The notes under the pieces are model-generated. The model was not told the DNA's origin. It was given only the letters and a program-made list of their open reading frames with translations, and searched no databases. A stretch of 64,000 bases of DNA from Acorus gramineus (lineage: Eukaryota > Streptophyta > Magnoliopsida > Acorales > Acoraceae), in contig CM060852.1 in NCBI GenBank assembly GCA_030737835.1, forward strand, positions 21,561,868 through 21,625,867. The letters are read 5' to 3'. The position numbers and the translations under genes were made by a program. Positions 45,326-56,675 of this stretch are shown in pieces (positions within the stretch are counted from its first letter, which is position 1; each line of letters begins with the position of its first letter).

Positions 45326-47368
45326 ATGTCAGAAATCAACGACGACCCTACTCTTCCGTTACCAACTTCGAAGGTTTCTGATCTCTCTCAGGCTGCTACT
45401 CTCTCTCAAATGGCATGTTTTGAGAATTTTCGGGACAATCTTCCGAACTCGACCGATTTTCCTCTTAGTTCTGCCGAAGATTGGTCACCCTGGCACATTA
45501 CGGTACGGAGCGCTCTCGATCGTTGTCATCTTGTCGGTTATATTGATGGTTCTATTGTGCAACCGTCTGATCAAGACCCGACATATATCACCTGGCGCAC
45601 ACGGGACAGACGCGTATTCTCCTATTTGATCAACTCTGTTGATCGTTCGATCCGTGCAGATCTCACTGGTTTTCCGTCGTCTGCCGCACTATGGACTCAT
45701 CTTTGTGACCGCTTTGTAGAGAAAAGCGGTGCTCGTGAATATCAACTTCTGATCGACACTCAGACTGCTACTCAAGGTGATCTATCTGCCCAGACTCTAT
45801 ATGGCCGCATGAGGGCGAACTTCAGGGAGCTTCGTGCGCTTGAGCCTGGACCGATGGCCACTCCCGCTGAGCGAGAAGCTTTTCGTGATCGTCGTGAGTT
45901 GTATCAGTATCTGATGGCTCTTCGTCCAGAGTTCTCCGCATTGGCCGGTCAACTCATACATCGGGATCCACTTCCTCGACTGGAATCCGCCGTCACTGAG
46001 GTTGTTGCTGAGGAGACTCGTCTTCGCACCATTGCATTGCGCCAGTCCACTCCATCTTCCACTTATGAGGGTGTCTTGGCAGCTACTCCTCCTACGACAC
46101 TCACCGGCTCCTCTCGAAAGAATACATTGTGTACTCACTGCAAGAGGACTGGACATCCGGTCGCCGACTGTTGGAAGCTTCATCCTGAAAAGCGCTTTGC
46201 ACCAAAAGGAAAAGGACAGCGTCGCCCTACTGCTCCCTATACTTCTGTTGCTGTTGCTACTGATGCTCTTCTTTCCTACATAGATCAGCTTGGGCGTATC
46301 CGAGAGAGCCTCGATCAACTGATCATACAGCAACCTCCTCCTGGTTCTTCTACTCCCTCTGCTTTCTCTACTACTTTGGGTACTCCTGTTCATTGGATTT
46401 TTGATTCAGGTGCTTCACATCACATGACACCGGACAGTTCTGTCCTCACTGCATGCTCACCGGCACCTTCACACCTGCCCACGATTCATACTGCAGATGG
46501 CTCCCCTTTAGTCATCACGCAGTGTGGATCGATCACTACCACCTCTGACCCTACAGGACGCATTTCATTACCATTTGTTTTGCATGCCCCTGACCTTTGC
46601 ATGAATCTTATATCTATTAGCCGATTGTGTGATTCTGGTCTCACTGTTACCTTTACCACCTCTGGTTGTCTTGTGCAGGATCCACGATCAGGGCAGAGGA
46701 TTGGCGTTGGACGTAGGATTGGCGGACTTTATTACGTGGAGTATCTTCGTCTTCCCGTTCCTGATCCATCTGTCTTCTGTGGTAGCGTCACTTCTGATGT
46801 CGATTTGTGGCATCGAAGGTTAGGTCATGTGTCTGAGTCTCGTCTCAAAGAACTATTTCAATCTGGTGTCTTAGGTCGTATTTCTTTTTCTCCACTTTCT
46901 GTTTGCGAGGGCTGTAAATTAGCCAAACCTGTGGCTACTCCTTTTAGTCCTAGTAATAATCAGTCCTCTAGTCCATTTGAGCTTGTTCATTCTGACATTT
47001 GGGGCCCATCTCATGTAACCTCAAAGAGTGGTTTTTCTTATTATATTAGTTTTATTGATGATTACTCTCGTTTCACTTGGATTTATTTATTGCGTCAACG
47101 TTCTGAGGTTCCCAAAATTTATGAGATTTTTACCAATATGATTTATACCCAATTTCAAGCTCGTATCAAAACTTTTAGGTCTGATTGTGCTCGAGAATAC
47201 ATCTCTTCTACGATGCGTTCTCTTCTTCATTCTCATGGCACCCTTTTTCAGCAATCATGCCCCTACACTCATGAGCAAAATGGGGTTGCTGAACGTAAAC
47301 ATCGTCATATTCTTGAGACGACTCGTGCTCTCTTACTTTCCTTCAGTCCCCAGTATGTTCTGGGCTGA
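45326..47368 (+). CDS. Copia gag, protease and integrase part of the polyprotein
   Basis: This open frame of 680 residues starts MSEINDDPTLPLPTSK. Residues about 45-240 are the Copia gag (UBN2-type). A zinc knuckle CTHCKRTGHPVADC (C-x2-C-x4-H-x4-C) lies near residue 270. The aspartic protease motif WIFDSGASHHMT lies near 350. The integrase zinc-binding HRRLGH and CEGCKLA follow near 495-530, then the integrase core with HSDIWGP, FRSDCAREY and ERKHRH. It mediates packaging, polyprotein cleavage and insertion of the element's DNA. It ends early at 47368 because of a frameshift near 47335; integrase continues in another frame. Confidence 0.92.
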   Translation: MSEINDDPTLPLPTSKVSDLSQAATLSQMACFENFRDNLPNSTDFPLSSAEDWSPWHITVRSALDRCHLVGYIDGSIVQPSDQDPTYITWRTRDRRVFSYLINSVDRSIRADLTGFPSSAALWTHLCDRFVEKSGAREYQLLIDTQTATQGDLSAQTLYGRMRANFRELRALEPGPMATPAEREAFRDRRELYQYLMALRPEFSALAGQLIHRDPLPRLESAVTEVVAEETRLRTIALRQSTPSSTYEGVLAATPPTTLTGSSRKNTLCTHCKRTGHPVADCWKLHPEKRFAPKGKGQRRPTAPYTSVAVATDALLSYIDQLGRIRESLDQLIIQQPPPGSSTPSAFSTTLGTPVHWIFDSGASHHMTPDSSVLTACSPAPSHLPTIHTADGSPLVITQCGSITTTSDPTGRISLPFVLHAPDLCMNLISISRLCDSGLTVTFTTSGCLVQDPRSGQRIGVGRRIGGLYYVEYLRLPVPDPSVFCGSVTSDVDLWHRRLGHVSESRLKELFQSGVLGRISFSPLSVCEGCKLAKPVATPFSPSNNQSSSPFELVHSDIWGPSHVTSKSGFSYYISFIDDYSRFTWIYLLRQRSEVPKIYEIFTNMIYTQFQARIKTFRSDCAREYISSTMRSLLHSHGTLFQQSCPYTHEQNGVAERKHRHILETTRALLLSFSPQYVLG

Positions 47369-47750
47369 AGCTGCTCTTCTCTGTGTCCATCTTATCAATA
47401 TCACCCCCTCCTCTGTCCTCTCCGGTATGACTCCTCATGAGCGTCTTTATTCTTCTCACCCTGATTATAGCAGACTTCGCACATTTGGATGTACGTGTTT
47501 TGTGCTTCTCCCTCCTCATCAACGCACCAAGTTGGCCGCTCGGTCAGTAAAGTGTGTATTCTTGGGGATTAGCTTCGAACACAAGGGTTATCGCTGCTAT
47601 GATCCTGTTGGAGATCGATTTTGGATCGCTCGTCATGTGTCCTTTGTCGAGGATGTTCCCTATTTTTCTCTTCACCCACTCCGTCCTCTCCTCCTATTCA
47701 GGTCTCTCCTATTACGTCTCTTCCTTTTCCTGGCCTACCTGTTGCACTAG
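47335..47750 (+). pseudogene. Copia integrase C-terminal part, shifted frame
   Basis: After the frameshift the reading continues with VPSMFWAEAALLCVHLINI, then TPHERLYSSHPDYSRLRTFG and CVFLGISFEHKGYRCYDP, the standard Copia integrase tail and linker. A second shift near 47690 moves the Pro/Ser-rich linker (SPITSLPFPGLPVALESV and following) back into the first frame. Confidence 0.85.
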
Positions 47751-47903
47751 AGTCTGTTCCTACCCCTGCGTCTCAACCTGACAATCCTGCAGATAACCCA
47801 CCCTCTCCTCCCAGTGTGTCACCTATTGTCCCTACTGAAGATACTTCCACTGGTCCTCCGACTCCACGCCTGACGCGCCTCCTCCTGCCGTGGATCCTCA
47901 TTT

Positions 47904-48893
47904 TTGCCTCGTTATCCTCACCGTGCGCGTCGCCCTCCTTCCCGCTTCAGTTACGACTCGGGGCCACCAGATCAGTTTGGTTTTGCATCTGTCAGTACCT
48001 ACTCTCCACAATTTCAGGCCTATCTCACAGCTATACATGTCCACCGTGAGCCCCGATCTTATCACGAGGCAGTCGAGTACCCTGAGTGGCAGCAGGCCAT
48101 GGCTGAGGAGTTTGAGGCGTTTGTACAGACACAGACCTGGGATGTTGTTCCCCTTCCGGATGGTGTTACCCCTATCAGCTGCAAGTGGATTTTCAAGATC
48201 AAGCATCGCCCTGATGGTTCCATTGAACGCCATAAGGCTCGTCTTGTTGCTAGAGGTTTCACTCAGGAGTATGGCATTGACTATGAGGAGACCTTTGCTC
48301 CTGTTGCTCAGATGACTACTGTTCGCACCCTTCTCGCCGTTGCTGCTGTTCGTCGCTGGTCTCTCTTTCAGATGGACGTGAAGAATGCTTTTCTTCATGG
48401 TGATTTATCTGAGGTTGTTTATATGCAACCACCTCCAGGTCTCAGCACTCCTCCTCAGCATGTTTGTCGTCTTCGGCGGGCTATATACGGACTGAAACAA
48501 GCTCCTCGTGCCTGGTTTGAGCGTTTTCGCAGTGTTATTCTGACAGCTGGTTTTGTTGAGAGCCACCAGGACCACTCTATGTTTGTGCGATCCTCATCGC
48601 AGGGGCGGGTAATCCTTCTTCTGTATGTTGACGACATGATTATAACTGGCGATGACTCCGCTGGTATTACTCGGGTCAAGAATCACCTCAGTCGACAGTT
48701 TCAGATGAAAGATCTTGGTACTCTTCGCTACTTCCTTGGTCTCGAAATTGCACAGAGTGATCGTGGGATTCTGCTTTCTCAACAGAAGTATACAGCTGAC
48801 ATTTTAGAGCGTGCTGCCCTCTCCGATACCCGCAGTGCGGATACTCCTCTTGAGCTTAATGTGAAGCTTCGTCCCTTACTCGATACAGACAGA
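47904..48893 (+). pseudogene. Copia reverse transcriptase part, shifted frame
   Basis: Following a third shift near 47890, the frame reads YPHRARRPPSRF, then WDVVPLPDGVTPISCKWIFK, FHQ-type KARLVARGFTQEYGIDYEET, the DVKNAFLHGDL motif, IYGLKQAPRAW and the polymerase motif LLLYVDDMIITG. All core reverse transcriptase motifs are intact. It ends near 48890 at the fourth shift. Confidence 0.9.
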
Positions 48894-48895
48894 TC

Positions 48896-49546
48896 GTGGG
48901 TCAGCTTGTGTATCTCTGCATCACTAGACCTGACATTGCTCATGCCGTCAGTATTGTTAGTCAGTTTGTCTCGGCTCCTCGATCAGTGCATTATGGTGCT
49001 CTTATGCGAATTCTTAGATATTTGCGTGGTACTATCACTAGATCGATCTATCTGTCATCCTCTTCGACTCTGGTTCTCAGGGCTTACACTGATGCTGATT
49101 GGGCTGGAGACCCGACGACTAGACGCTCCACCACTGGTTTCTGCATATTTCTCGGAGATTCTATCATCTCTTGGCGCAGCAAGAAACAGGAGGTTGTTTC
49201 TCTTTCCAGCACTGAGGCTGAATATCGAGCCATGGCTATCACCACCAAGGAGATTGTTCATCTCAGACGTCTCTTGGTGGATCTAGGAGTTACTATGACT
49301 GGTCCTACTCCTCTTCACTGTGATAACCGGTCTGCTATTCAGATTGCTAGCAATCCGGTCTTTCATGAGAGGACCAAACACATTGAGATCGATTGTCACT
49401 TCGTTCGTCAGCACTTTCTTGCAGAGACATTATCGCTTCCGCATATCTCCTCTGCTGAGCAGCTTGCTGATTTCTTTACGAAGTCACATCCAGTTCCTCG
49501 ATTTCAGTTTCTTCTTCGCAAACTCACTTTGTATGATCCACCGTGA
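48896..49546 (+). pseudogene. Copia RNase H part, shifted frame
   Basis: This frame starts at GQLVYLCITRPDIAHAVS and carries the RNase H motifs TDADWAGDPTTRRSTTGF, SSTEAEYRA, CDNRSAIQIASNPVFHERTK, then HIEIDCHF, ending at a stop before the polypurine tract. It is the C-terminal end of the polyprotein. Confidence 0.9.
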
Positions 49547-49559
49547 GTTTGAGGAGGGC

Positions 49560-49693
49560 TGTTAGATTATATGTGTTATCTTATAATGTGTGTAGTGTAT
49601 TACACGTGTAACTCCTAGATATTTGTATATATAAAGGGACTAACCCCTAAGTGGAATATAAGGATTTCATTATTTTATTCTCTGTTTGTAACA
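49560..49693 (+). repeat. Copia 3' LTR
   Basis: 134 bp, apparently identical to the 5' LTR, followed by the GATAG target duplication and then the continuing tandem array. Confidence 0.93.
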
Positions 49694-50493
49694 GATAGAT
49701 ATGTGTTGTCTATTCAAATATGAGTTGATGATAAATTTTAAGGGGACTTGGATAGGGATACACTGACTTGTATGTTTTGTGAAAATTTTTCATATCACTA
49801 CGTGTTGATGGGATTTTTTCATTAGTATTGTTTAGATGGGTGACACGCATCAAAGTGTTTTAAAAATATTTTTATAAATGAATTTTTAATTAATAAAATA
49901 TTTATAACTATTTGATAGATATGTGTTGTCTATTCAAACATGAGTTGATGATAAATTTTAAGGGGACTTGGATAGGGATACACTGACTTGTATGTTTTGT
50001 GAAAATTTTTTCATATAAATACGTTGCTGTCAATGTCGTATGTTTTGTGAAAATTTTTCATATCAGTACGTGTTAATGGAATTTTTTCATTAGTATTGTT
50101 TAGATGGGTGACACGCATCAAAGTGTTTTAAAAATATTTTTATAAATGAATTTTTAATTAATAAAATATTTATAACTATTTGATAGATATGTGTTGTCTA
50201 TTCAAACATGAGTTGATGATAAATTTTAAGGGGACTTGGATAGGGATAAACTGACTTGTATGTTTTGTGAAAATTTTTCATATAAGTACGTTGCTGTCAA
50301 TGTTGTATGTTTTGTGAAAATTTTTCATATCTATACGTGTTGATGGAATTTTTTCATTTGTATTGTTTAGATGGGTGACACGCATCAAAGTGTTTTAAAA
50401 ACATTTTTATAAATGATTTTTTAATTAATAAAATATTTATAACTATTTAATAGATATGTGTTGTCTATTCAAACATGAGTTGATGATAAATTT

Positions 50494-51289
50494 TTTCATA
50501 TACCACTGTCTGAATTTATTTACATTGTTATAAAAGATGTAAGACTATAATGAAATATTTGAAAAAAAAAACTGGAGTTTAATAAAAATATTTAAATAGT
50601 CACTTTTAAGAATTATATAAAAAAATAGATGATTTTGTTATCATGATTGACATTGTCATTATTTAATTCTAATAATAACCTGGCCCCTAACTATTTAAAA
50701 TATTTCACATCCACTGAAATGATAAATTTTAATAAAACACAAAAAAATAGTTTTACTTTTTTTTGTGTTTTTTAATGTCTTATTAATAATGAGTAGTAAA
50801 TTAATATTGTTAGGGTTTAATTAACATCTTTGAATTCCAATTTGTACGGGGAAAAACAAAAACACACACAAATGTATATATAATTTTAAGTTGAGACTTG
50901 AGAGAGATAGAAATGTGATCAGTAACTTAATTAATTATAATCATAATAAAATTCCCTGATTTTCCCCACATTATATTGTTGTTCCTAATTCTAAAACCAA
51001 CGATATTTGATTTGCAAGCATAATGGGAGGCATAAAAATAATTATAAAAAAAACACTAAGAAAAAAAAAAAACTTTCTTGCTTTATCTTCACGTGAACTA
51101 CCTATAAACAAACACCCATCCCCACGCATGCATGCAATCTTTTCGTGGTCCTCATAACACAAGATTATTCTATACTTGTAACACCTTTGTCACAATGAAA
51201 TATAATTAATACTCCAATGCCCCCCTACTAACATAGTCACATTGAATCATAAATTTTTTTTCTTCAATTCTCTCTAAAATAAGAGCATC
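50494..51289. other. Upstream region of the LOB-domain gene
   Basis: AT-rich and without recognised genes. The last part before the ATG (about 51150-51289) is the probable promoter and leader of the LOB-domain gene. No specific cis element is clear. Confidence 0.45.
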
Positions 51290-54200
51290 ATGAAATCAAA
51301 CAACAATGGTGATGGCTCAACATCATCATTCAGCAATGGATCCTGCGCGAGCTGCCGCCACCAACGCAAAAAGTGCGGTCGAAACTGCATTCTGGCACCG
51401 CACTTCCCAGCGTCGAAGAAAGCGGACTTCGATCTGGTACTGAAGCACTTCGGCGTAAAAAATCTTGTTCGGCGAATGAAAGAAGAGCCAGACATGGAGG
51501 CTAGGAAGAACATCATAAGGTCCATGGTGTGGGACGCGAAGGCTAGGGAGGATGACCCGGAATTGGGGAGCTACGGATTGAACCAGGCTTTGCTGAAGCG
51601 GGTCGAGATGTTGGAGACGTACGTGATGCGTGGGACGTATCGGTTGTGCAACAATCTCAACTTGCAAATGCACCCCAACAATAATTTGCGTGGTGAGTCT
51701 CGTGTTTTTTTTTTTTTTTTTTTTGAAGGGGAGGGGGGGATGTTAGATTCAGTTATTTTTATGGATTAAAACTCAGAACACGTGTGTTTTTATTTATTTT
51801 TAATGGTAACATCATCTAATGAGGTAAATACTTTAATAAAAAACGGATGGTTCTATTTTGAGTTGAATAAATTTATTTTTAGTAAGCGTAAAAAAAAAAA
51901 TTAACGATGTCTATACATCCTTTAATGGGATATATGTTCCACTAGATTTGTAACGAGGTATACTGGACTATAAAAAAATTGAGTCTTCAAAGCGCCCTTT
52001 TTTTTTTTTTTTGGTTAAGGGGAGGAAATCTTGAAGAAGAGAAAAGTTTACCTTGGATTCATAGAAAAGTAAAGAAAAACTAAAATTTTAGTAATTTGAT
52101 TTGACCATTAGCCCGAACATGAGGCAAGACCACTAAAACAAATGCTTGGAGCCCCCACCCAACAAGGACCTCTAAGAACTATCTATTCAGTAAACTATAA
52201 TAAAATGTATGGTGAGACGTATTACTTTAATTAATCCCTTTCAACAAATAACTTTATTTGATATTCCCCAAATCAAGCTCAAAATTTCTCTTTCCCCTTA
52301 ATCTTCCAACTATAATTCAATAGGCATTTCAATTTTTAAAATTTTTTTTTTGTTTTATTAAAGTGCATATGATGTTGTATAATGTTTTAATTTAAATAAT
52401 TATATAATATTGTGTATTTGTTTAATAATATTAGTAGTGTGTAAGATTAAAATAATCTAAATTTTCTTTATAGTAATGTACGGCCCACTTTAAAATTTCA
52501 CCTAAGGCCTATTCAAAAAATTCAATTTTTAGAGAAGGCATGAGAGGTATTTTCTTTGTATGTAAGCCACAACTCTGATCCCGGAAATTAATCATAAGGG
52601 TTTAGTAAATTAACGGGTTAAGATTTTGATGATGAATTATCTTAATTTTAAGAGATTAAAAATCTATTAATTTTATTCATATTAACATTTATTAAAATTA
52701 TGATAAAAAGTGAGAATAAATGTTATTCCAAACGATTTTGAATTTAGTTGGTCCATAATGGGCCTTTCATCCTTGCGTATTGCAATGAGCTAATTGAAGT
52801 ATCCCCTATTTTCATCATGGGTGCTGTTACACCCAAATCTATTTTCAGCTCAATTCCAGTCCTATATACGTCGATAGATTTCTATCAACGCATATGCTCA
52901 TGTTAACAAGACATATGCTTTGAAAGAATTTTTTAACATTTTCTATAAATGTATCCATGCAATTCATTGGAGTATATGCTTTATTTTTTTATAAAAGGAT
53001 ATACCTTATTAGATGAAGTATATTAGTTTTAAAAAATTTGAAACACATGCAGACTGGAATTGAGGCTGAAAATGGGGCTGGATGTAACATTATCCTTTCA
53101 TCATATGTATTTATAGTTCAGTTCCATATATTTTTAATGATGCATATGTCTGATTAAATGAAACAATAATTTTTTTTCTTCTATAAGTGGATCCATACAT
53201 TTAATAGACTATATATTTTAATTTTGGAAAAAATCAATATAACTCATAGTAAAGTTAGCTAAATCAGTTTTTTATTCTTTGTAAAATTGAAAAATCGCCA
53301 CAGGTCCCTATGTTATTAAAAAAATATCGTTTTAGTCCTTACCGTCACCCCAACTAATCATATACATAGTTAACCCTAATCACACATAAAAAAAGTTATC
53401 AGATTGTCCTCAACCCTTATTTTCATGGTAAAACTTATGAAAATCGGAAAAAGTCCCTATAAAACTAGTAAATCCTCTCAATTACCTATTTTATTACACA
53501 ATATTTATTTTAGTCCCTATTGTAACTGAAATTAACCAGATCTGTGGTTGATTCTAACCATACATGATAAATTTCTGTATACCGGTGTGAAATTTACTTT
53601 CTTTAAGAAAAATCTCCCTGAAAACTTATGAAAATAAAAAAGGTGCTTGTAAAATTAATAGGAGAATTTATTGTAAGATAGGGGATTTATTGATATATTA
53701 GCAAATTTTTTTGATTTTCATAAATTTTCATAGAGTTATATCTATTTTCCCTTTTTTAAACTTTGGTGAGTATATGATAACAAGAGAATTTTCAAGAAAA
53801 GGCATGGGCATTTTTGTCATCAAATGACTTAATCATATTTTTTTAATATTTTGTAGGAACTTATTTAAATGTCATTTATTGGAGCTCCATTTAGTAAACA
53901 AAATATTCTTGTAACATTCCTCGTAAACTGATGGAAATTTGACTTAAGGACTAAATCCGTTAACCATACACACTTTCTGAAAATCTACTGTGATTTTTTA
54001 ATTTTTACAGGGACTAAAACCAATTTAGCTAAGTTTTCCAAGAGTTATATCAATTTTTCCTTTATTTTTGTGAAAGTATATGCTTTGTTACCTGAATTAC
54101 ATATTTAACAAAAGAAAATTTAAGCATGTGACTCTGAGGACTGCACATGGAGTTACACACGAGACTTTCCTAATATTTTTTCATATTAAGCGCGTTGATA

Positions 54201-54835
54201 CACTCAATTCATTTTGCAACATTGTTTGCAGTCACCACGTACATAGAGTATGAAATCTGCTAACGCAGTATATACTCCACTATCTCAGTACATACTCTAT
54301 TATGAAAAACATAAAATCATATGCATTCAACTAATAAAATATGTACTTTATTTTTTTATATAAAAAATGTACGTCATTAACTAAATATATACTTTAAAGA
54401 AAAATCAAAATATGTACGACCTGAAAAACAAGGTTGTAAATGGGGCTGAATATAATAATAGTGCACACTTGAAAAAAATTTAGGTTTTCTTCATGTCCAT
54501 TTAGTTTGTTTTCTTCAGCAATTGTTTTCTCTCCCAACAACTCCTATGCAATACAATCACACATCATGATAACATATCAATTGAAAGGAAGTCAGTGTAT
54601 CAAATCGTGGGGAACACCTATTTTTTTTTTAAAAAAAAAGTGAATTGAAAGCTCATATAAGCGTTTGCTTACTCAAGCAGCTGATCCGTACCACCAAAGC
54701 ATGAGTGTGAAGCCAACATTGTTCAGCAATGGTTCTTGGAACTGTCATCATAGCAGATTGGGTGGGAATCATACAGAGAGACGTCGAACAGAATTCAATG
54801 TGAATGGTAACAATGGAGTTCTCAAACATGAATGA
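51290..54835 (+). CDS. LOB-domain (LBD/ASL) transcription factor, two exons
   Basis: A plant-specific nuclear DNA-binding protein of the LATERAL ORGAN BOUNDARIES family. Exon 1 is 51290-51692, ending CGTG/GTGAGT. Exon 2 is 54678-54835, starting after CTCAAG and ending at TGA. Phases agree, giving 186 residues. The C block is CASCRHQRKKCGRNC with Cys19, 22, 29 and 33 (C-x2-C-x6-C-x3-C). The GAS-type block follows as FGVKNLVRRM, more diverged than the common FGASNV. Residues 77-110 (RSMVWDAKAREDDPELGSYG, then NQALLKRVEMLET) stand where class I proteins have their Leu-rich coiled coil. Exon 2 encodes ADPYHQSMSVKPTLFSNGSW to a C-terminal KHE. Exon 1 without splicing would run to a stop at 51769 through a poly-Phe stretch, which is clearly intronic. 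The 3-kb intron holds repeats. Confidence 0.85.
52825..53089. repeat. Member of a GTTAC-ended MITE-like family, best-preserved ends
   Basis: Left end TGTTACACCCAAATCTATTT, then TCAGCTCAATTCCAGTCCTA. Right end GACTGGAATTGAGGCTGAAA, then TGGGGCTGGATGTAACA, an inverted match of about 45 bp. The interior has CTTATTAGATGAAGTATATT. It lies in the intron of the LOB-domain gene. Confidence 0.7.
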
Positions 54836-54977
54836 GAAACTGAAGCCGACAAGGGTTTGTTTTACTGAGTTGCTCACTCTCTGTGTTTTTAGAACTACGT
54901 GTGTAGAAAGAAGTCATTCAACATGAATAAATAAGTTAGAATAAACTCCAATAAATATTATAATTAATGCATAAATC

Positions 54978-55190
54978 CATGGTGGCACATCTTGTATTGA
55001 TGCGGGGAGATTGTCGAAGCTAAGCCCAGCTTGAGTTTTCCATTTTTGGGTCCTCGATCGGTTTTATTTTTCTTTTCTTCTATCTTTGTTTCCTTATCAT
55101 GCTGCATTTTCTCTCTCCTCCCACTTAATTTCGGCTCATTTGTAACTAGTTTTCTAGCATATGAATGAAATATCACTTCTCAAAAAAAAA
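54978..55190 (+). mobile_element. Short non-LTR retroposon with 15-bp target duplication
   Basis: ATTAATGCATAAATC stands at 54963-54977 and again at 55191-55205. The 213 bp between end in a run of ten A (55181-55190) after GAATGAAATATCACTTCTC. That is the signature of target-primed reverse transcription. No tRNA-like B box was found, so a heavily 5'-truncated LINE is more likely than a SINE. Confidence 0.85.
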
Positions 55191-55205
55191 ATTAATGCAT
55201 AAATC

Positions 55206-56675
55206 TCATTAATTATAAAAGTATCATAATTAAAGAAGCACATACGTAAAATTGTGCTCAATGTGCACTTCCATCTTTTACATCAAAAGTTCACAAGCAT
55301 TGACAATAGAACAATATATGAAATAGATTTAACGACTTGAACTTTGGTTTCCAAAAAAAAATGATTCTATTGGGTTAGCTAAGCTGATGTGGAGAAAACA
55401 GTGTCATATCTCCATGGTCCTTAACAACAACAGAGGAGGGCGGTGGGCATAGGACATCGAGGAAGGAGAAGGGGAGAAAGAGAGAGAGAGAGAGGTTGGG
55501 AAGTGGGAGAAATAGGGGAGGAGGGTGGAGAGGGCAATGGGGCTGGAGAAAGGAAGAGGATTGGGGAGGCCGAGAAGAGGAGCCAGCCTCCTCCGTCTGT
55601 CGCCCTACACCCCCTTCTTGGCCTCTCTTTTTTTGTCTCTCTCTCCTCTTTGCCCTCTCCTATTAACCCTACCACCAAAAAAAATTGTGTGGTGGGGACA
55701 AAAATTTGGGTGGTGCGAATAAATATAATGGAGAAGCTTTTAGTGACATTGCAAGGTAGTAGCACTAGACTTTGGGTGATACTGATGCAGTTCACGACCA
55801 CTGGTTCACAAACCATACCATTTGCACGAATGCCGAGAGCCCATGATATTAAATGTGAAACAAGCCTACTTGGGTTATCAATTCTAGAATTTGAACTATT
55901 TATATGATGTGATGTTTGTTCATTTATTCACGTAAGAATAATAGAATCCTATTTACAGTAATGTGGTTTTTAGAAATGCATGTCCCCTCCAAAAAGGAAA
56001 CACGATTTAATCAATTTGGTAATCCAAACTCACATGGGTCTACCAAAAAAATGATAGTATTTATATTAAAGTAAAAATTTAGTAACAAAAAATTGATCTA
56101 AAATTTAACCTCAACCAGACAATCCCACTCAAAAATGACAAAAGTGATAGGATGACATATCCTCTTCTCATTGGCTTAAAATGTATTTTGTTAAAAAATT
56201 GATTAAGATTTGACCCATTACCAAAATTTGTTGGAAACTTGGGTTTTAATCAAGCTTTTGGATCGAAATGAGTTTGAGTTCCAGTAATTATTGATAGTGA
56301 AAACACATTGAATTGTGTTCCTCTTGTTGAAGAGATGAACATAGTATATTTACATTCTCAAACCATTTCCGAGTGAATGAGAAAGTTGGATTTAAAGTTT
56401 TTTCAATAACATGAGAAAATTAGTTGGTGGTTGGGGAAGAAAAATTAGTCATGCATCACAAGTTTAGAAAAAGTTTCGTGGATTTATAAGATGGGTTCTT
56501 TTTATTCTAATGAATTGTTTTTTGTGGAAACTCTATGATAGACCTTTCCATGTTGGGTGATGCGTATCACTACCACGCACATGGGGTATTTGGAGTTTTA
56601 GAGGCGCATTTGGCACTTTGAAACTAAACAGATGAATGAGCTCTTTCAACAGACTCTTCAATAGCATTCAGTCCC
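55206..56675. other. Gene-free stretch with a purine-rich segment
   Basis: The segment 55430-55680 is G/A-rich, then C/T-rich, with an apparent open frame on each strand that reflects composition (runs of Arg/Glu/Gly). Around 55740-55830 TTGGGTGATACTGATGCAGT, then GTTCACGACCACTGG, could be a worn retroelement protease segment, but this is not firm. The rest is AT-rich. Confidence 0.45.

Larger units (their letters stand above)
44229..49693 (+). mobile_element. Ty1/Copia retrotransposon, structurally complete, young
   Basis: LTRs of 134 bp at 44229-44362 and 49560-49693 look identical throughout and have TG...CA ends. The 5' LTR is followed at once by the primer site TGGTATCAGAGC (44363), and the 3' LTR is preceded by the polypurine tract TTGAGGAGGGC. 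GATAG flanks both outer sides (44224-44228 and 49694-49698). The interior carries a GC-rich leader and gag, protease, integrase, reverse transcriptase and RNase H in Copia order. Short LTRs and a single gag-pol fit the Ale/Retrofit-type lineages, an inference. Identical LTRs mean a recent insertion, yet the polyprotein is broken by about four frameshifts. Confidence 0.95.
44001..50493. repeat. Tandem array, about 265-bp unit, four copies, split by Copia
   Basis: The unit starts AAGGGGACTTGGATAGGGAT and contains GTATGTTTTGTGAAAATTTT twice, TTGTTTAGATGGGTGACACG and TTTATAACTATTTGATAGAT. Copy 1 begins at 44001 and is interrupted at 44228 by the Copia element, resuming at 49694. Copies 2, 3 and 4 start at 49740, 49960 and 50228. 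Copy 2 is 220 bp because one of its two GTATGTTTTGTGAAAATTTT segments is missing; copy 3 is 268 bp. No coding capacity. Confidence 0.9.

Noticed and set aside
44399-45326. Long overlapping open frames on both strands (Arg/Gly/Pro/Ala-rich) that look like genes
   Set aside because: They are open only because GC-rich simple repeats of the Copia leader lack stop codons. They have no domains, and several overlap in different frames.
55421-55907. Opposed open frames of 131 and 154 codons
   Set aside because: Both read through a purine-rich/pyrimidine-rich segment giving Arg/Glu/Gly or Ser/Leu/Pro runs. A weak resemblance to a retroelement protease segment near 55760 needs an assumed indel and was not accepted.
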